This document shows, piece by piece, positions 1-9,073 of a stretch of 64,000 nt of DNA. Made by a program: the position numbers and the translations under genes. The stretch comes from Nocardioides baekrokdamisoli. GTDB lineage: Bacteria > Actinomycetota > Actinomycetes > Propionibacteriales > Nocardioidaceae. The notes under the pieces are model-generated. The model was not told the DNA's origin and did no database searches. It worked only from the letters and a program-made list of their open reading frames with translations. The first letter of the stretch is position 1. Each line of letters begins with the position of its first letter. The stretch spans positions 2,480,001 through 2,544,000 of the forward strand of contig NZ_AP019307.1 of assembly GCF_003945325.1 (NCBI RefSeq), written 5' to 3'.

Positions 1-707
1 AGCTCTCCAAGCGTGACCCCGAGGCGCACGCCCTGGCGTACCGCGACCAGGGATTCATCCCCGAGGGCCTGCTCAACTACCTGGCTCTGCTCGGCTGGTC
101 GATCGCTGGCGATCGCGACATCTTCTCGCTGGAGGAAATGGTCGAGGCGTTCGACATCAAGGACGTCAACCCGAACCCAGCCCGCTTCGACATCAAGAAG
201 TGTGAGGCGATCAACGCCACGCACATGCACCAACTCTCGGTCGAGGACTGCACCCATCGGGCGCTGCCGTTCCTCAAGCGCGACGGCGTGCTGACCGACC
301 CGGTGTCGCCAGCCGACCAGCAACTGCTCGAGCTGGCGATGCCGTTCGTGGCCGAGCGGGTCAACAAGCTCACCGAGGTCGGTGAGCTGTTGCGCTTCCT
401 CTTCGTGTCCGATGACGACTTCACGGTCGACGCCGAGGACAAGGAGAAGGTCGTCGACGCCGGCGACGGTCCCGCTGTCATCCAGGCCGCGTACGACGCC
501 CTGAGGTCGATCGAGATCTGGTCGGCCGCGACCATCTCGGATGCGCTGTCCCTGGCTCTCGTCGAGGAGATGGGCCTCAAGCCGCGCGTCGCGTTCGGTC
601 CAGTACGCGTCGCCACCACCGGCCGTCGGATCAGCCCGCCGCTGTACGAATCGCTCGAACTCCTCGGTCGCGACCGTACGCTTCGCCGACTGCAGGCTGC
701 GCTCTGA
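1..707 (+). CDS. gltX: Glutamyl-tRNA synthetase, 3' end (5' cut by window)
   Basis: C-terminal part of a class I glutamyl-tRNA synthetase, which charges tRNA-Glu in the cytoplasm. The frame is open from base 3 and begins inside the LSKRD sequence, the GluRS form of the KMSKS ATP-binding loop, followed by GLLNYLALLGWS, the usual start of the anticodon-binding region. The rest, to the TGA at 705-707, is the all-helical anticodon-binding domain, so only about 235 residues of roughly 490 are present. An ATG at 138 lies well inside the protein and is not a start. The gene is followed 26 bases later by a CPBP protease. Identification is firm. The missing N-terminal catalytic part lies outside the window. 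Confidence 0.95.
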   Translation, partial: LSKRDPEAHALAYRDQGFIPEGLLNYLALLGWSIAGDRDIFSLEEMVEAFDIKDVNPNPARFDIKKCEAINATHMHQLSVEDCTHRALPFLKRDGVLTDPVSPADQQLLELAMPFVAERVNKLTEVGELLRFLFVSDDDFTVDAEDKEKVVDAGDGPAVIQAAYDALRSIEIWSAATISDALSLALVEEMGLKPRVAFGPVRVATTGRRISPPLYESLELLGRDRTLRRLQAAL

Positions 708-733
708 CCTCGCCGCGCCTCACGTACCCCCAG

Positions 734-1612
734 TTGCACCGGCTCGGCCGGCACAGCTGGGGGTTGTGGGTTGTAGGGATCGTGGGTGCCTTCGTCGGTG
801 CGCTGGTGCTGGTGCCGCTTGTTGCCGCTCTGGGGATCCGGATCGCGAATGCGATCGGTGGGGCAGATTTCATCAGCACGGATCGGCTCACCGCGAAGGT
901 CGGCGTCACCCCGCCTGACCTGGCCGCCCTCAACCTCAACAACGCGGGCTGGATCCTCGTCGCCGTCGCGCTGACCTGGTTCGTCCATCGGGTACGCCCC
1001 GGCTTCCTGATCAGCGTTGCGCAGCGGTTCCGGTGGCGCTGGCTGGCGGTGTGCTTCGGGCTGGGAATCCTCACCCTGGCGGTGACCGTGCTGGTCGAAC
1101 TGGTGATCCCGTCGACGACCAGCGCGGCCGCGGCCGAGCACTACTCGACCGAGCGGACCGCTGCGTTCATCGCGGTGGTCGCGCTGACGACGCCGTTGCA
1201 GGCGATGGGCGAGGAGTTCATGTTCCGCGGCTATCTCACCCAGGCCATGGGCGGCGTCGCGCCGAAGGCTGTTGCTGTGGTCGTGCCCGCGTTGCTGTTC
1301 GCCGCCGCACACGGATCGCAGGGTCTGCCGGTGTTCATCGACCGACTGACGTTCGGGCTGATGGCCGGCGTCGTGGTGCTCGTCAGCGGAGGTCTCGAGG
1401 CCGGGATCGCGATGCACGTCCTCAACAATCTGGTCGCCTTCGGGGTCGCCATCGGGACGCACTCCGTCAGCGCGACTCTGGCTGCGTCCGGTGGCACCTG
1501 GTGGGTCGTGCCGGTGACCCTCACGCAGAACGGCGTGTTCCTCGTGCTGGTCGTCTGGGCCACCCGCCGGCGTGGGCCGGACTTCGCGTCCGCTCCAGCT
1601 GCAGCCGCCTGA
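734..1612 (+). CDS. CPBP family intramembrane metalloprotease
   Basis: Predicted polytopic membrane protease of the CPBP (CAAX protease/bacteriocin-processing, Abi) family, 292 aa. The three family motifs are visible: GEEFMFRG near residue 160 (the paired Glu and Arg), FAAAHG about 30 residues on, and HVLNN near residue 228. Several hydrophobic helices surround them. The substrate cannot be told from sequence; bacterial members act in immunity to bacteriocins, stress responses or unknown roles. The start is uncertain: TTG at 734 is the first usable start after gltX, but the same frame runs upstream with a family-like sequence (PRLTYPQLHRL), so a non-standard start overlapping gltX is possible. 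It is convergent with the HNH gene. Confidence 0.85.
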   Translation: MHRLGRHSWGLWVVGIVGAFVGALVLVPLVAALGIRIANAIGGADFISTDRLTAKVGVTPPDLAALNLNNAGWILVAVALTWFVHRVRPGFLISVAQRFRWRWLAVCFGLGILTLAVTVLVELVIPSTTSAAAAEHYSTERTAAFIAVVALTTPLQAMGEEFMFRGYLTQAMGGVAPKAVAVVVPALLFAAAHGSQGLPVFIDRLTFGLMAGVVVLVSGGLEAGIAMHVLNNLVAFGVAIGTHSVSATLAASGGTWWVVPVTLTQNGVFLVLVVWATRRRGPDFASAPAAAA

Positions 1613-1665
1613 AGTGCGGTCTGTGGGTGTCGGCATCGGCGCCCAACGATGCGTCCTGGCCCGTC

Positions 1666-2889
1666 CTACCTGCGCAAATGCAGTTCCAGCAGCCTGCCGT
1701 TGCGGGTCGACTGGTACCGCGAGTCGTGAAGCCTTCGGTGGTGGTGACCGCACACGAGTAGTGCGTTGTTGAGGTCGGTGCGGCCGCCACGGGACCAGGG
1801 GTCTTCGTGGTGGGCGTCGCACCACGTCGAGGGCACGTCGCAGCCTTGGACCTGGCAGGTGGAGTGTCGGGTGCGCAGCGCCTTGCGCTGGGCTGGCGTG
1901 AACAACCGTTGCGCACGACCCAGGTCCAGCACCTGCGACCTGCCTCCCAGGACAACAGGAATGATCTCGGCGGTGCAAGCCAATCGGCGTGCTTCGGCGG
2001 CGCTGAGTCGTTGGTCGGAGTCGAGCCCGCCGATCGACGCGGCACCCAAGTCGGTGCGGAGGACGGCCAGTGGGACGGTCACCATGACGGTGGTCGCGTG
2101 ACCACCGTGCTTCGGCAGTGTGGCCGGATTGATGTGCTCGAGGAGGTCGCAGAACGCCCGGCCCAGCAACTGATCGGCACGGGCAGTCTCGCCGTCGAGC
2201 TTCCGGGGCTGGGTGAACGCCTCCACGTACGTCCGGAGCCGCTGGGCGGCCGACGCCGGGATGACGCCGCTGATCGTTGAGGTGCCGTCGTACCGATCCA
2301 GGATTCGCAGGGACGTCTTCTCCCACGCCGACCGTTCCTCCCGCAAGAGCGCCTTCGCTTCGGCCGCATCTGCCGCGTCTGGATCGACCACCGCTTCCAG
2401 ATGGCGAGCCACGCGAGAGAGCGCCTTGGGGGAGAGGGTAGGAGCCTGATCCACCAGCGCCGCCTCGGCACGATCGCGGAGTTCGGCGGTCACATCGGAG
2501 GGGAGTCCGTCGAGGGCACGGACGATGATCCCGGCTTTGGCAACATCGATCACACCCTCCGCGAGCGCTGCCGACACGATCGGCGCGGACTCAAGCGACC
2601 GACCGAGCTGAAGCGAGCGACGTACGGCATGGACGTCGTCGTGCGCCTCGTGCGCCAGCCAGGCGGCGACGTCCCGCGCGCCCGCGTCGAAGGCCACATC
2701 GTCCGCTGCCGCCAGCAACCTTGCCTGCAATGAGGCCGCGGAGGCCAACGCCTCGCGGATCGCCAGGAGGGCGGCCGCCTTGTCCTTCGTCGGCATGAAC
2801 GTCGGATCGAGGTCGGCGACATCGATGAGTGCGGAGCGGACCGTACGCGCACACGCCAACACCGGGTGGGTGTGATGCGGGTCGTCCAT
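1666..2889 (-). CDS. DUF222 domain HNH endonuclease
   Basis: 407-residue protein of the DUF222-HNH family (13E12-repeat-like), very common and multicopy in actinobacteria. The N-terminal two thirds is Ala-rich and helical (DUF222). The C-terminus holds an HNH nuclease core: CDAHHEDPWSRGG, then LNNALLVCGHHHRRLH, with the His-His, Asn and final His metal and catalytic positions intact. The start is ATG at 2889 with GGAG 6-7 bases before it. The open frame continues upstream through the tRNA-Gln gene, so longer starts are not credible. The cellular role is unknown; some relatives sit in mobile elements, but no element borders are seen here. It reads toward the CPBP gene. Confidence 0.85.
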   Translation of the reverse strand: MDDPHHTHPVLACARTVRSALIDVADLDPTFMPTKDKAAALLAIREALASAASLQARLLAAADDVAFDAGARDVAAWLAHEAHDDVHAVRRSLQLGRSLESAPIVSAALAEGVIDVAKAGIIVRALDGLPSDVTAELRDRAEAALVDQAPTLSPKALSRVARHLEAVVDPDAADAAEAKALLREERSAWEKTSLRILDRYDGTSTISGVIPASAAQRLRTYVEAFTQPRKLDGETARADQLLGRAFCDLLEHINPATLPKHGGHATTVMVTVPLAVLRTDLGAASIGGLDSDQRLSAAEARRLACTAEIIPVVLGGRSQVLDLGRAQRLFTPAQRKALRTRHSTCQVQGCDVPSTWCDAHHEDPWSRGGRTDLNNALLVCGHHHRRLHDSRYQSTRNGRLLELHLRR

Positions 2890-3092
2890 GGCAGCTCCTC
2901 GAGTTGCCACAACTTTACCGCCGGCCACCGACAAAAACGAACAAATGTTCGAATAGGTGGTGAGATGAATTACCGAGCCGCGCGAACCGTCTGACCACGC
3001 CGCGTCAATGCCGGATTTCGCGTCAACCCCGGTCGCCGGGTAACGTTCTCCAACGGCTGGCCGACGCTCTTTCGAGGGCCGAAGTGAGCCAT

Positions 3093-3167
3093 TGGGATAT
3101 GGTGTAATTGGCAACACTACGGTTTCTGGTTCCGTCATTCTAGGTTCGAGTCCTGGTATCCCAGCCA
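3093..3167 (+). tRNA. tRNA-Gln (anticodon CTG)
   Basis: Cloverleaf with acceptor arm TGGGATA/TATCCCA, a T-arm containing GGTTCGAGTCC, and encoded CCA at 3165-3167. The anticodon is CTG at 3126-3128, reading CAG codons. The anticodon stem has a T-T pair next to the loop, as is common in tRNA-Gln. Confidence 0.95.
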
Positions 3168-3242
3168 CATTGAACGGCGACTCCTGCGAGTCGCCGTTCG
3201 GCGTTTCCGGGGGTCGCACGCCGCGACGGTTAGAGTCAGGCC

Positions 3243-5075
3243 GTGCCCGAGGATCCCGCCCCCACCCGCCTGTCGCAGCGCGTACGCGATCGTTTGCCGA
3301 TTGCCGCGGTCCTGACCGGATCGCTCGTTCTGTACACGTGGAATCTCGCGGTGAACCAGTGGGGCAACACGTACTACAGCGCCGCGGTCTGGGCGGGCTC
3401 GCGCAACCTGGAGGCGGCGTTCTTCGGGTCCATTGATCCGCACAACGCGATGTCGGTGGACAAGCCGCCGGCCGCGTTCTGGTTGCCCGAGATCCTGGTT
3501 CGGATCTTCGGCCTGCACAGTTGGACGCTGATGCTGCCGAATGCTCTTCTCGGCGTCGCCACCGTCGGCATGGTCTATCTGATCGTGCGCCGGGTGGCGA
3601 CCGAAAGAGCTGCCGTCTTCGGTGCGATCGTCACCGCGCTCACCCCGGCGGCTGCGCTGATGTTCCGTTACAACAACCCGGACGCATTGCTCGTCTTCCT
3701 GCTGGTGACGGCTGGCTACGCCACGATCCGCGCCATTGAGACCGGTGCGCGACGCTGGCTGATCACGGCGGGTCTGCTGGTCGGGTTCGGAGTGCTGACC
3801 AAGATGCTGCAGGCCGGACTGGTCGTGCCGGTCTTCGCTCTGGCCCACCTCGACCTCGCCCCGGGGACGGTCAAGCGCCGACTCGTCGACCTGCTCTGGG
3901 CCGCCGCGGCGATCATCGTCGGGTGCGGCTGGTGGTTCGCTATTGTGGCGCTGACCCCGGCGGGTCATCGCCCCTTTATCGATGGCACCACCAACAACTC
4001 GATCATCGATCTGGTCTTCGGCTACAACGGCTTCGGTCGGCTGACCGGCGGATCCGGCAACGAGGGTGCCTCGAACGGCCTCATCTCGATGTTCCGACTG
4101 ACAGGCCGGAACGCGTTGCCGATGGTGTCCTGGTTGGTGCCGGCCGCAGTGCTGCTCGGTCTGGTCGCCCTGGTCAAGGTGCGGCGGAGGCCGCGGACGG
4201 ACCCGCTGAAGGCGGTGCTGCTGATCGCGGCTGGCTCGATGGTCATCAGCATCATGTTCTTCATCCTGATGGGGGGCATCTACCACGACTACTACATGGT
4301 GGCCGTCGTGCCGTGGCTGGCCATCACGATCGCCGTCGCCGCACCTGTGGCCGGGCGGCGTGCGGTCGCCACCGCGGCGGCGGTCTCTGCAGCCTGGGCA
4401 TATCACATCCTGCAGCGGGCGCCGATGACAGACTACCGCGTGTTGGGCTGGCTGCTGCTCGTCGCGGGGCTGGGAGTCGCGGCCGTGGTTCTCATCGGCC
4501 GGGGCCGGGTCGCCGCTGGCGCCATGGTCGCTGCCGCGGTCCTCGCGGTCGTCGGGCCGGCGGCGTACGCGCTGCGCATTCCGGCCCACGGGTACGCCGG
4601 GTCCAACGCAGTCGTGACGCCGTCCATCGGTATGGACATCGCCCTGGACCGACCCGAGATGATGACCACCCACTGTCCGAAGGTCTTCGGGGGCGCATCG
4701 CTCCCGATCCCCGGCTTCGGCCAGGCGCCGTCGATCCCGGCGGCGACCGCGCAGGTGCTTCGCAGCGACACGGGATCGCGCCCGTGGGTCGCCGCGACCG
4801 TCGGCTCGGAGCGAGCCGCGTCGTACGAGCTCGCCTCGGGCAAGTCGGTCATGGGGGTCGGCGGCTACAAGATCCGTACGCCCGGGATCTCACTCGCCGC
4901 GTTCCAGAACCTGGTGAAGCACGGGCAGGTCCGCTACTTCCTGCCGGTCTGTGTCTGGCCCGTCGACGAGACGACCTACCTGATCTCGGTGTGGGTCTGG
5001 CAGCACTACGCGCCGACGACGGTGGCCGGGATCCCGGTCATCGACTTCACGAAGCCGCGTACGAAGGCGTCGTGA
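3243..5075 (+). CDS. GT39/ArnT-like membrane glycosyltransferase
   Basis: Integral membrane glycosyltransferase of the GT-C fold (family 39, ArnT/PMT-like), 610 aa. Members transfer a sugar from a polyprenyl-phosphate donor to a protein or envelope acceptor on the outer face of the membrane. The first external loop holds the family signature DPHNAMSVDKPP near residues 65-76, with the catalytic-type Asp and the DKPP stretch. About ten or more hydrophobic helices follow, then an extracytoplasmic C-terminal domain of roughly 150 residues. GTG at 3243 is the only sensible start. The gene stands alone between two tRNA genes. The acceptor and exact sugar are unknown; the YkcA/YkcB-type actinobacterial subgroup is the nearest match I recognise. 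Confidence 0.82.
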   Translation: MPEDPAPTRLSQRVRDRLPIAAVLTGSLVLYTWNLAVNQWGNTYYSAAVWAGSRNLEAAFFGSIDPHNAMSVDKPPAAFWLPEILVRIFGLHSWTLMLPNALLGVATVGMVYLIVRRVATERAAVFGAIVTALTPAAALMFRYNNPDALLVFLLVTAGYATIRAIETGARRWLITAGLLVGFGVLTKMLQAGLVVPVFALAHLDLAPGTVKRRLVDLLWAAAAIIVGCGWWFAIVALTPAGHRPFIDGTTNNSIIDLVFGYNGFGRLTGGSGNEGASNGLISMFRLTGRNALPMVSWLVPAAVLLGLVALVKVRRRPRTDPLKAVLLIAAGSMVISIMFFILMGGIYHDYYMVAVVPWLAITIAVAAPVAGRRAVATAAAVSAAWAYHILQRAPMTDYRVLGWLLLVAGLGVAAVVLIGRGRVAAGAMVAAAVLAVVGPAAYALRIPAHGYAGSNAVVTPSIGMDIALDRPEMMTTHCPKVFGGASLPIPGFGQAPSIPAATAQVLRSDTGSRPWVAATVGSERAASYELASGKSVMGVGGYKIRTPGISLAAFQNLVKHGQVRYFLPVCVWPVDETTYLISVWVWQHYAPTTVAGIPVIDFTKPRTKAS

Positions 5076-5077
5076 AT

Positions 5078-5107
5078 TTGGGGCGAACTCGTCGCCTCGG
5101 CTAATGT
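5078..5107 (+). promoter_or_regulatory. Probable promoter of tRNA-Glu
   Basis: TTGGGG (5078-5083), an 18-base spacer and TAATGT (5102-5107) lie 36 bases before the tRNA-Glu gene, a plausible sigma-70-type promoter. It starts right after the glycosyltransferase stop codon. Confidence 0.5.
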
Positions 5108-5142
5108 TTCCTCTCGTTCGCCGAGTCTGGCGAGCATGTTTT

Positions 5143-5215
5143 GCCCCCGTTGTGTAGCGGCCTAGCACGCCGCCCTCTCACGGCGGTAGCGCCGGTTCGA
5201 ATCCGGTCGGGGGTA
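5143..5215 (+). tRNA. tRNA-Glu (anticodon CTC)
   Basis: Cloverleaf with acceptor arm GCCCCCG/CGGGGGT (first pair G-T), anticodon stem CCGCC/GGCGG and anticodon CTC at 5177-5179, reading GAG. The T-arm contains GGTTCGAATCC. CCA is not encoded (ACAAAC follows), unlike the tRNA-Gln gene 2 kb away. Confidence 0.95.
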
Positions 5216-5221
5216 CAAACA

Positions 5222-5249
5222 GAAGGGCCTCGCTCCGGCGGGGCCCTTC
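5222..5249 (+). terminator. Terminator after tRNA-Glu
   Basis: Perfect 8-bp stem GAAGGGCC/GGCCCTTC around a 12-base GC-rich loop, seven bases after the tRNA, followed by TCGTCGTTT. Likely an intrinsic terminator. Confidence 0.7.
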
Positions 5250-5300
5250 GTCGTTTCTGCGCTTTCGCTGCCGCAGCCACCGAGTAGGTAGCCTCGGCAG

Positions 5301-8300
5301 GTGGTCGTTGTGTCGGTGGAGCAGATGCGCCAGACATTCGACCCCGCGACGATTGCCCGAGGCCGGGCGTACGTCGCCGAGGGCCGCGTGCTGAAGACCT
5401 CCGCGGGGACCGGTCGCGGTCAGACCGTCGTGATGGGAGAGGTACGCGGCTCGGGTCGACACCCGTACGTCGCCACCGTCACGGTCACCGATGTGGGAGC
5501 GATTCGGGACACCCGTTGCAGTTGCCCGGTCACGTACGAATGCAAGCACTGCGTCGCGGTCCTGCTGGCGGAGCAGGCGCGCTCGACCGAGCCGACGCCG
5601 GCCGCGGTCTCCGGCTGGGTCAAGGATCTCGCCGGGTTGTTGGGCGACCTGGATCAGCAGCCGACCGGGTCCGTTGCCTGGGTGCCGCTGGCGCTCGAGG
5701 TGGAGTATCACCCGCGTGAATCGCGCTGGGGCGGGCAGGCGTTCACCCTGCCGATCCGACCGATGAAGCGCGGTAGGCGGGACAACTGGATCAAGACCGG
5801 TGTCTCCTGGCGTGATGCCGAGTACGGGATGCGCTATCAGCGGGAGTACCGGCCTGCCCAGGTCGAGGTGCTCGCGGACATGGCCACGACCTTCGTACAG
5901 GGCTACAGCAATCAGAACCCCGATCTGTTGTCACTCGGTCCGATGGTCTGGCCGCTGTTGCGCCGCGCGCAGCAGGCGGGCATCGAACTGTTGCCCGGCC
6001 CGGGACTGACCTCCATCACGCTCGACAGCGATGCGGCGACCGTGCAGGCCGACGTCAGCCGCGACGACACTGAAATGGCCGTACGCATCGGAGTCCAGGT
6101 CGACGGTCGCTGGTGGCCGAACGACGAGGGCGAGCTGGCGACGATCGGCGACAAGGCCCACGGCCTGGCGCTGTTGCGACGTGCCGAGGATGCGGGCCGT
6201 TACCCGCGGCCGACGCGCGAGTTGACCCTGGTGCCGCTGGCCCAACCGCTGCCGGCGTCGCTGCAACGACGGTTGCCGGTGCGTACGCCCATCGTGGTGC
6301 CGGCCGCAGCACGTGACCAGTTCGAGGTCGAGTTCCTGCCGCGCCTGCGGCGACACCTGTCGGTGGGATCCTCCGACGGGACGTATGAGGTGCCGACAGT
6401 GGCACCGCCGCGTCTGGTCTGCACACTCGAATGGGCGGCGACGGCCTCGGTCCGTACCTCCTGGACCTGGCGCTACGCCCAGGGCCGTCACGTCCAGACG
6501 TACGTACTGGACTCGCTGCCGAGCACGACGGACAACCGTGACCTCGACGCCGAACGCGCGATCCTCGATGCCCTGACGGCGCCGGACGGAATGGCCGGCT
6601 GGGGCGCCCGGTCATGGACGGACGCCGATCTTGTGCGGTTCGTCGCCGACGTGCTGCCCGAGTTGCGCGCGGCTGCCGAGAGCGGGGCGTACGTCCTCGA
6701 CGAAGTCGGCGAGCCCCGGGACTATCGCGCCGCCATCCGAGCCCCCGACGTGACCTTCGGTGCCAGTGAGGCCAAGGACGACCGCGACTGGCTCGACCTC
6801 TCGGTCGCGATCAGCGTCGACGGTGAGTCGGTCCCGCTGGGGTCGGTGCTCACGGCGCTCACGACCGGCCAGGAATTCATCTTCACCGAGGCCGGGCGCC
6901 ACGTCCCTGCGCGCCATCCCGCGTTCGCGCGGCTCGCCGACCTCGTTGCCGATGCCGCCCAGTTGGTCGACCAGCCGGGCGACGGCCTCCGAGTCAGCCG
7001 CCACGACTTGTCGATGTGGGCCGAACTGGAAGCTCTGGGCGTGGTCGATGACCAGGCCAGCCAGTGGGCTCGGAACGCCCGGGCGCTGATGCACTTCGAC
7101 GGTCTGCCCGACGTCTTGCTCGAAGGTCTGGCGGCGGAACCACGGCCCTACCAGGTCGACGGCATCCGCTGGTTGACCTATCTGTGGAAGGCCGGGCTGG
7201 GCGGGATCCTGGCCGACGACATGGGGCTGGGCAAGACGCTGCAGACCCTCGCGCTGATCGACCATGCGCGGCGTACCGGAGCCGGCCCCTTCCTGGTGGT
7301 GGCACCGACCAGTGTGATCGGGACCTGGGTGTCGGAGACCGCTCGGCACACGCCGGGTCTGGTGGCCCGTCCCGTCACCGCGACGGTGGCCGGTCGGGGC
7401 CAGACACTGGCGGAGGCGTACGCAGGCGCCGACATCGTGGTCACGTCGTACACGCTCTTCCGTCTGCGGGCGCAGGAGTATCGGGACCTGTCGTGGGGTG
7501 GGCTGATCCTCGACGAGGCGCACACCGTGAAGAACCACCAGGGCAAGACCTACAACGAGATCCGGCAGCTCGACGTGCCGTTCCGGCTGGCGCTGACCGG
7601 GACGCCGTTCGAGAACCGCCTCCTTGAACTGTGGTCGTTGCTGTCCATCGTCGCGCCGGGCCTGTATCCGCATCCGAAACGCTTCACCGAGTACGTCGTA
7701 CGCCCCGTCGAACAGGGCGGGGACGATCAGGCGCTGGCGCGTTTTCGCAGGCGCGTACGCCCGTTCCTGCTGCGTCGCACGAAAGACCTCGTGGCCGCGG
7801 ACCTGCCGCCGAAGCAGGAGCAGGTGCTCTCGATCGAGTTGAGTCCGAAGCACCGACGGATCTATGACACCCACCTGCAGCGCGAGCGGCAGACGGTCCT
7901 GGGCCTGGTCGACGACTTCAACCGCAACCGGATCGCGATCTTCAGTGCGCTGACCCGGCTGCGCCAGCTCAGCCTCGATCCGGCGCTGGTCGACGCCGAG
8001 CATGAGGGAGTCGGCTCGGCAAAGCTCGACGCGCTGGTCGATCAGGTGGCCGAACTGGCCTCGGAGGGTCATCGGGCGCTGGTGTTCAGTCAGTTCACGA
8101 CGTATCTGCGGCGGGTGCAACGCAGGCTCGAGGCCGAGGGCATCGACACCGTCTATCTCGACGGCCGCACCCGCGATCGGCCGCGCGTGATCGAGGAGTT
8201 CAAGAGCGGGACGCAGCCGGTCTTCCTGATCAGCCTCAAGGCCGGCGGGTCGGGTCTCACCCTGACCGAGGCGGACTACGTCTTCATCCTCGACCCCTGG

Positions 8301-8528
8301 TGGAACCCGGCCGTGGAGGCTCAGGCGATCGACCGGACCCACCGGATCGGGCAGACCCAACACGTGATGGCGTACCGGATGGTGTCGGTCGGCACGATCG
8401 AGGAGAAGGTGATGGCGCTCAAGGAGCGCAAGGCTGCCCTCTTTGCGAAAGTGCTCGACGGTGAGTCCGGGATGTCGGCCGAACTCGGTGCCGCGGACGT
8501 ACGCGCGCTCTTCGACGACCCCGTGTAG
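5301..8528 (+). CDS. SWIM zinc-finger SNF2-family helicase
   Basis: 1075-residue Swi2/Snf2-type DNA-dependent ATPase. A SWIM zinc finger (CSCP, then CKHC) sits near residues 73-88. A long family-specific middle region follows. The helicase core fills the last 450 residues: Walker A DDMGLGKT near 638, DEAH (LDEAHTVKNH) near 736, a GTPFENR motif, and helicase-C ending in the arginine-finger motif HRIGQTQ near 1014. Bacterial relatives (HepA-like) remodel protein-DNA or RNA polymerase complexes; the precise role of the SWIM-SNF2 class is not settled. The start could be GTG 5301 or the in-frame GTG 5310. It is monocistronic by position, with ogt 65 bases downstream. Confidence 0.88.
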   Translation: MVVVSVEQMRQTFDPATIARGRAYVAEGRVLKTSAGTGRGQTVVMGEVRGSGRHPYVATVTVTDVGAIRDTRCSCPVTYECKHCVAVLLAEQARSTEPTPAAVSGWVKDLAGLLGDLDQQPTGSVAWVPLALEVEYHPRESRWGGQAFTLPIRPMKRGRRDNWIKTGVSWRDAEYGMRYQREYRPAQVEVLADMATTFVQGYSNQNPDLLSLGPMVWPLLRRAQQAGIELLPGPGLTSITLDSDAATVQADVSRDDTEMAVRIGVQVDGRWWPNDEGELATIGDKAHGLALLRRAEDAGRYPRPTRELTLVPLAQPLPASLQRRLPVRTPIVVPAAARDQFEVEFLPRLRRHLSVGSSDGTYEVPTVAPPRLVCTLEWAATASVRTSWTWRYAQGRHVQTYVLDSLPSTTDNRDLDAERAILDALTAPDGMAGWGARSWTDADLVRFVADVLPELRAAAESGAYVLDEVGEPRDYRAAIRAPDVTFGASEAKDDRDWLDLSVAISVDGESVPLGSVLTALTTGQEFIFTEAGRHVPARHPAFARLADLVADAAQLVDQPGDGLRVSRHDLSMWAELEALGVVDDQASQWARNARALMHFDGLPDVLLEGLAAEPRPYQVDGIRWLTYLWKAGLGGILADDMGLGKTLQTLALIDHARRTGAGPFLVVAPTSVIGTWVSETARHTPGLVARPVTATVAGRGQTLAEAYAGADIVVTSYTLFRLRAQEYRDLSWGGLILDEAHTVKNHQGKTYNEIRQLDVPFRLALTGTPFENRLLELWSLLSIVAPGLYPHPKRFTEYVVRPVEQGGDDQALARFRRRVRPFLLRRTKDLVAADLPPKQEQVLSIELSPKHRRIYDTHLQRERQTVLGLVDDFNRNRIAIFSALTRLRQLSLDPALVDAEHEGVGSAKLDALVDQVAELASEGHRALVFSQFTTYLRRVQRRLEAEGIDTVYLDGRTRDRPRVIEEFKSGTQPVFLISLKAGGSGLTLTEADYVFILDPWWNPAVEAQAIDRTHRIGQTQHVMAYRMVSVGTIEEKVMALKERKAALFAKVLDGESGMSAELGAADVRALFDDPV

Positions 8529-8593
8529 TCAGCGAGGGCCTGGACCGTGGCGGTGTGTCACGTTCTGTCGGTGGCCGCTGGTAGTAATGCCTC

Positions 8594-9073
8594 ATGTGGA
8601 CAGAGATCGATTCGCCCGTGGGCCGGCTGCGGCTGGTGGAGCGTGAGGGGTCGATCGCGGCGATCGACTTCTTCCCTTTCACGTACGCCGATGGCCGTCC
8701 ACGCGGTGATCGTGACGATCAGCATCCGGTGCTGCTGGAGTGTGCACGACAACTTGCTGAGTACTTCGCGGGAGACCGCAGTGTGTTCGACCTGCCGCTC
8801 GCCCCGATCGGGACCGAGTGGCAGCAGCAGGTGTGGGGTGCGCTGCTCGAGATCCGGTTCGGGGAGACGGCGACGTATGGCGACATCGCACTGCGCCTGG
8901 GGAAGACCAACGCGGCTGCGCGAGCGGTCGGCCTGGCGAACGGGTCGAATCCCATCCCGATCGTGATCCCGTGCCACCGCGTCATCGGAGCCGACGGGTC
9001 ACTGACTGGCTACGCCGGCGGGATCGAGCGCAAGCAACTACTGCTCGACATCGAGTCCGAGAGCCTCTTCTAG
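8594..9073 (+). CDS. ogt: Methylated-DNA-protein-cysteine S-methyltransferase
   Basis: Suicide repair protein of 159 aa that removes alkyl groups from O6-alkylguanine (and O4-alkylthymine) by transfer to its own cysteine. The active-site motif PCHRV is present with Cys near residue 127, preceded by the helix-turn-helix and arginine-finger region (GDIALRLGKTNAAARAVG). The length is normal for Ogt without an Ada domain. The start is ATG 8594 (MWTEIDSPVG). Its TAG stop (9071-9073) shares bases with the stop of the convergent downstream gene through a CTAG tetranucleotide. Confidence 0.93.
   Translation: MWTEIDSPVGRLRLVEREGSIAAIDFFPFTYADGRPRGDRDDQHPVLLECARQLAEYFAGDRSVFDLPLAPIGTEWQQQVWGALLEIRFGETATYGDIALRLGKTNAAARAVGLANGSNPIPIVIPCHRVIGADGSLTGYAGGIERKQLLLDIESESLF

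Noticed and set aside
77..2326. Long minus-strand open frame of 749 codons
   Set aside because: It runs antisense through gltX, the CPBP gene and part of the HNH gene, has no family resemblance and arises from GC-rich third-position bias.
1666..3167. HNH endonuclease next to tRNA-Gln as an integrated island
   Set aside because: No integrase, no duplicated tRNA 3' end, and composition does not change.
1666..3219. HNH gene starting at 3219
   Set aside because: That reading passes through the tRNA-Gln gene; ATG 2889 has a ribosome-binding site and gives the normal N-terminus.
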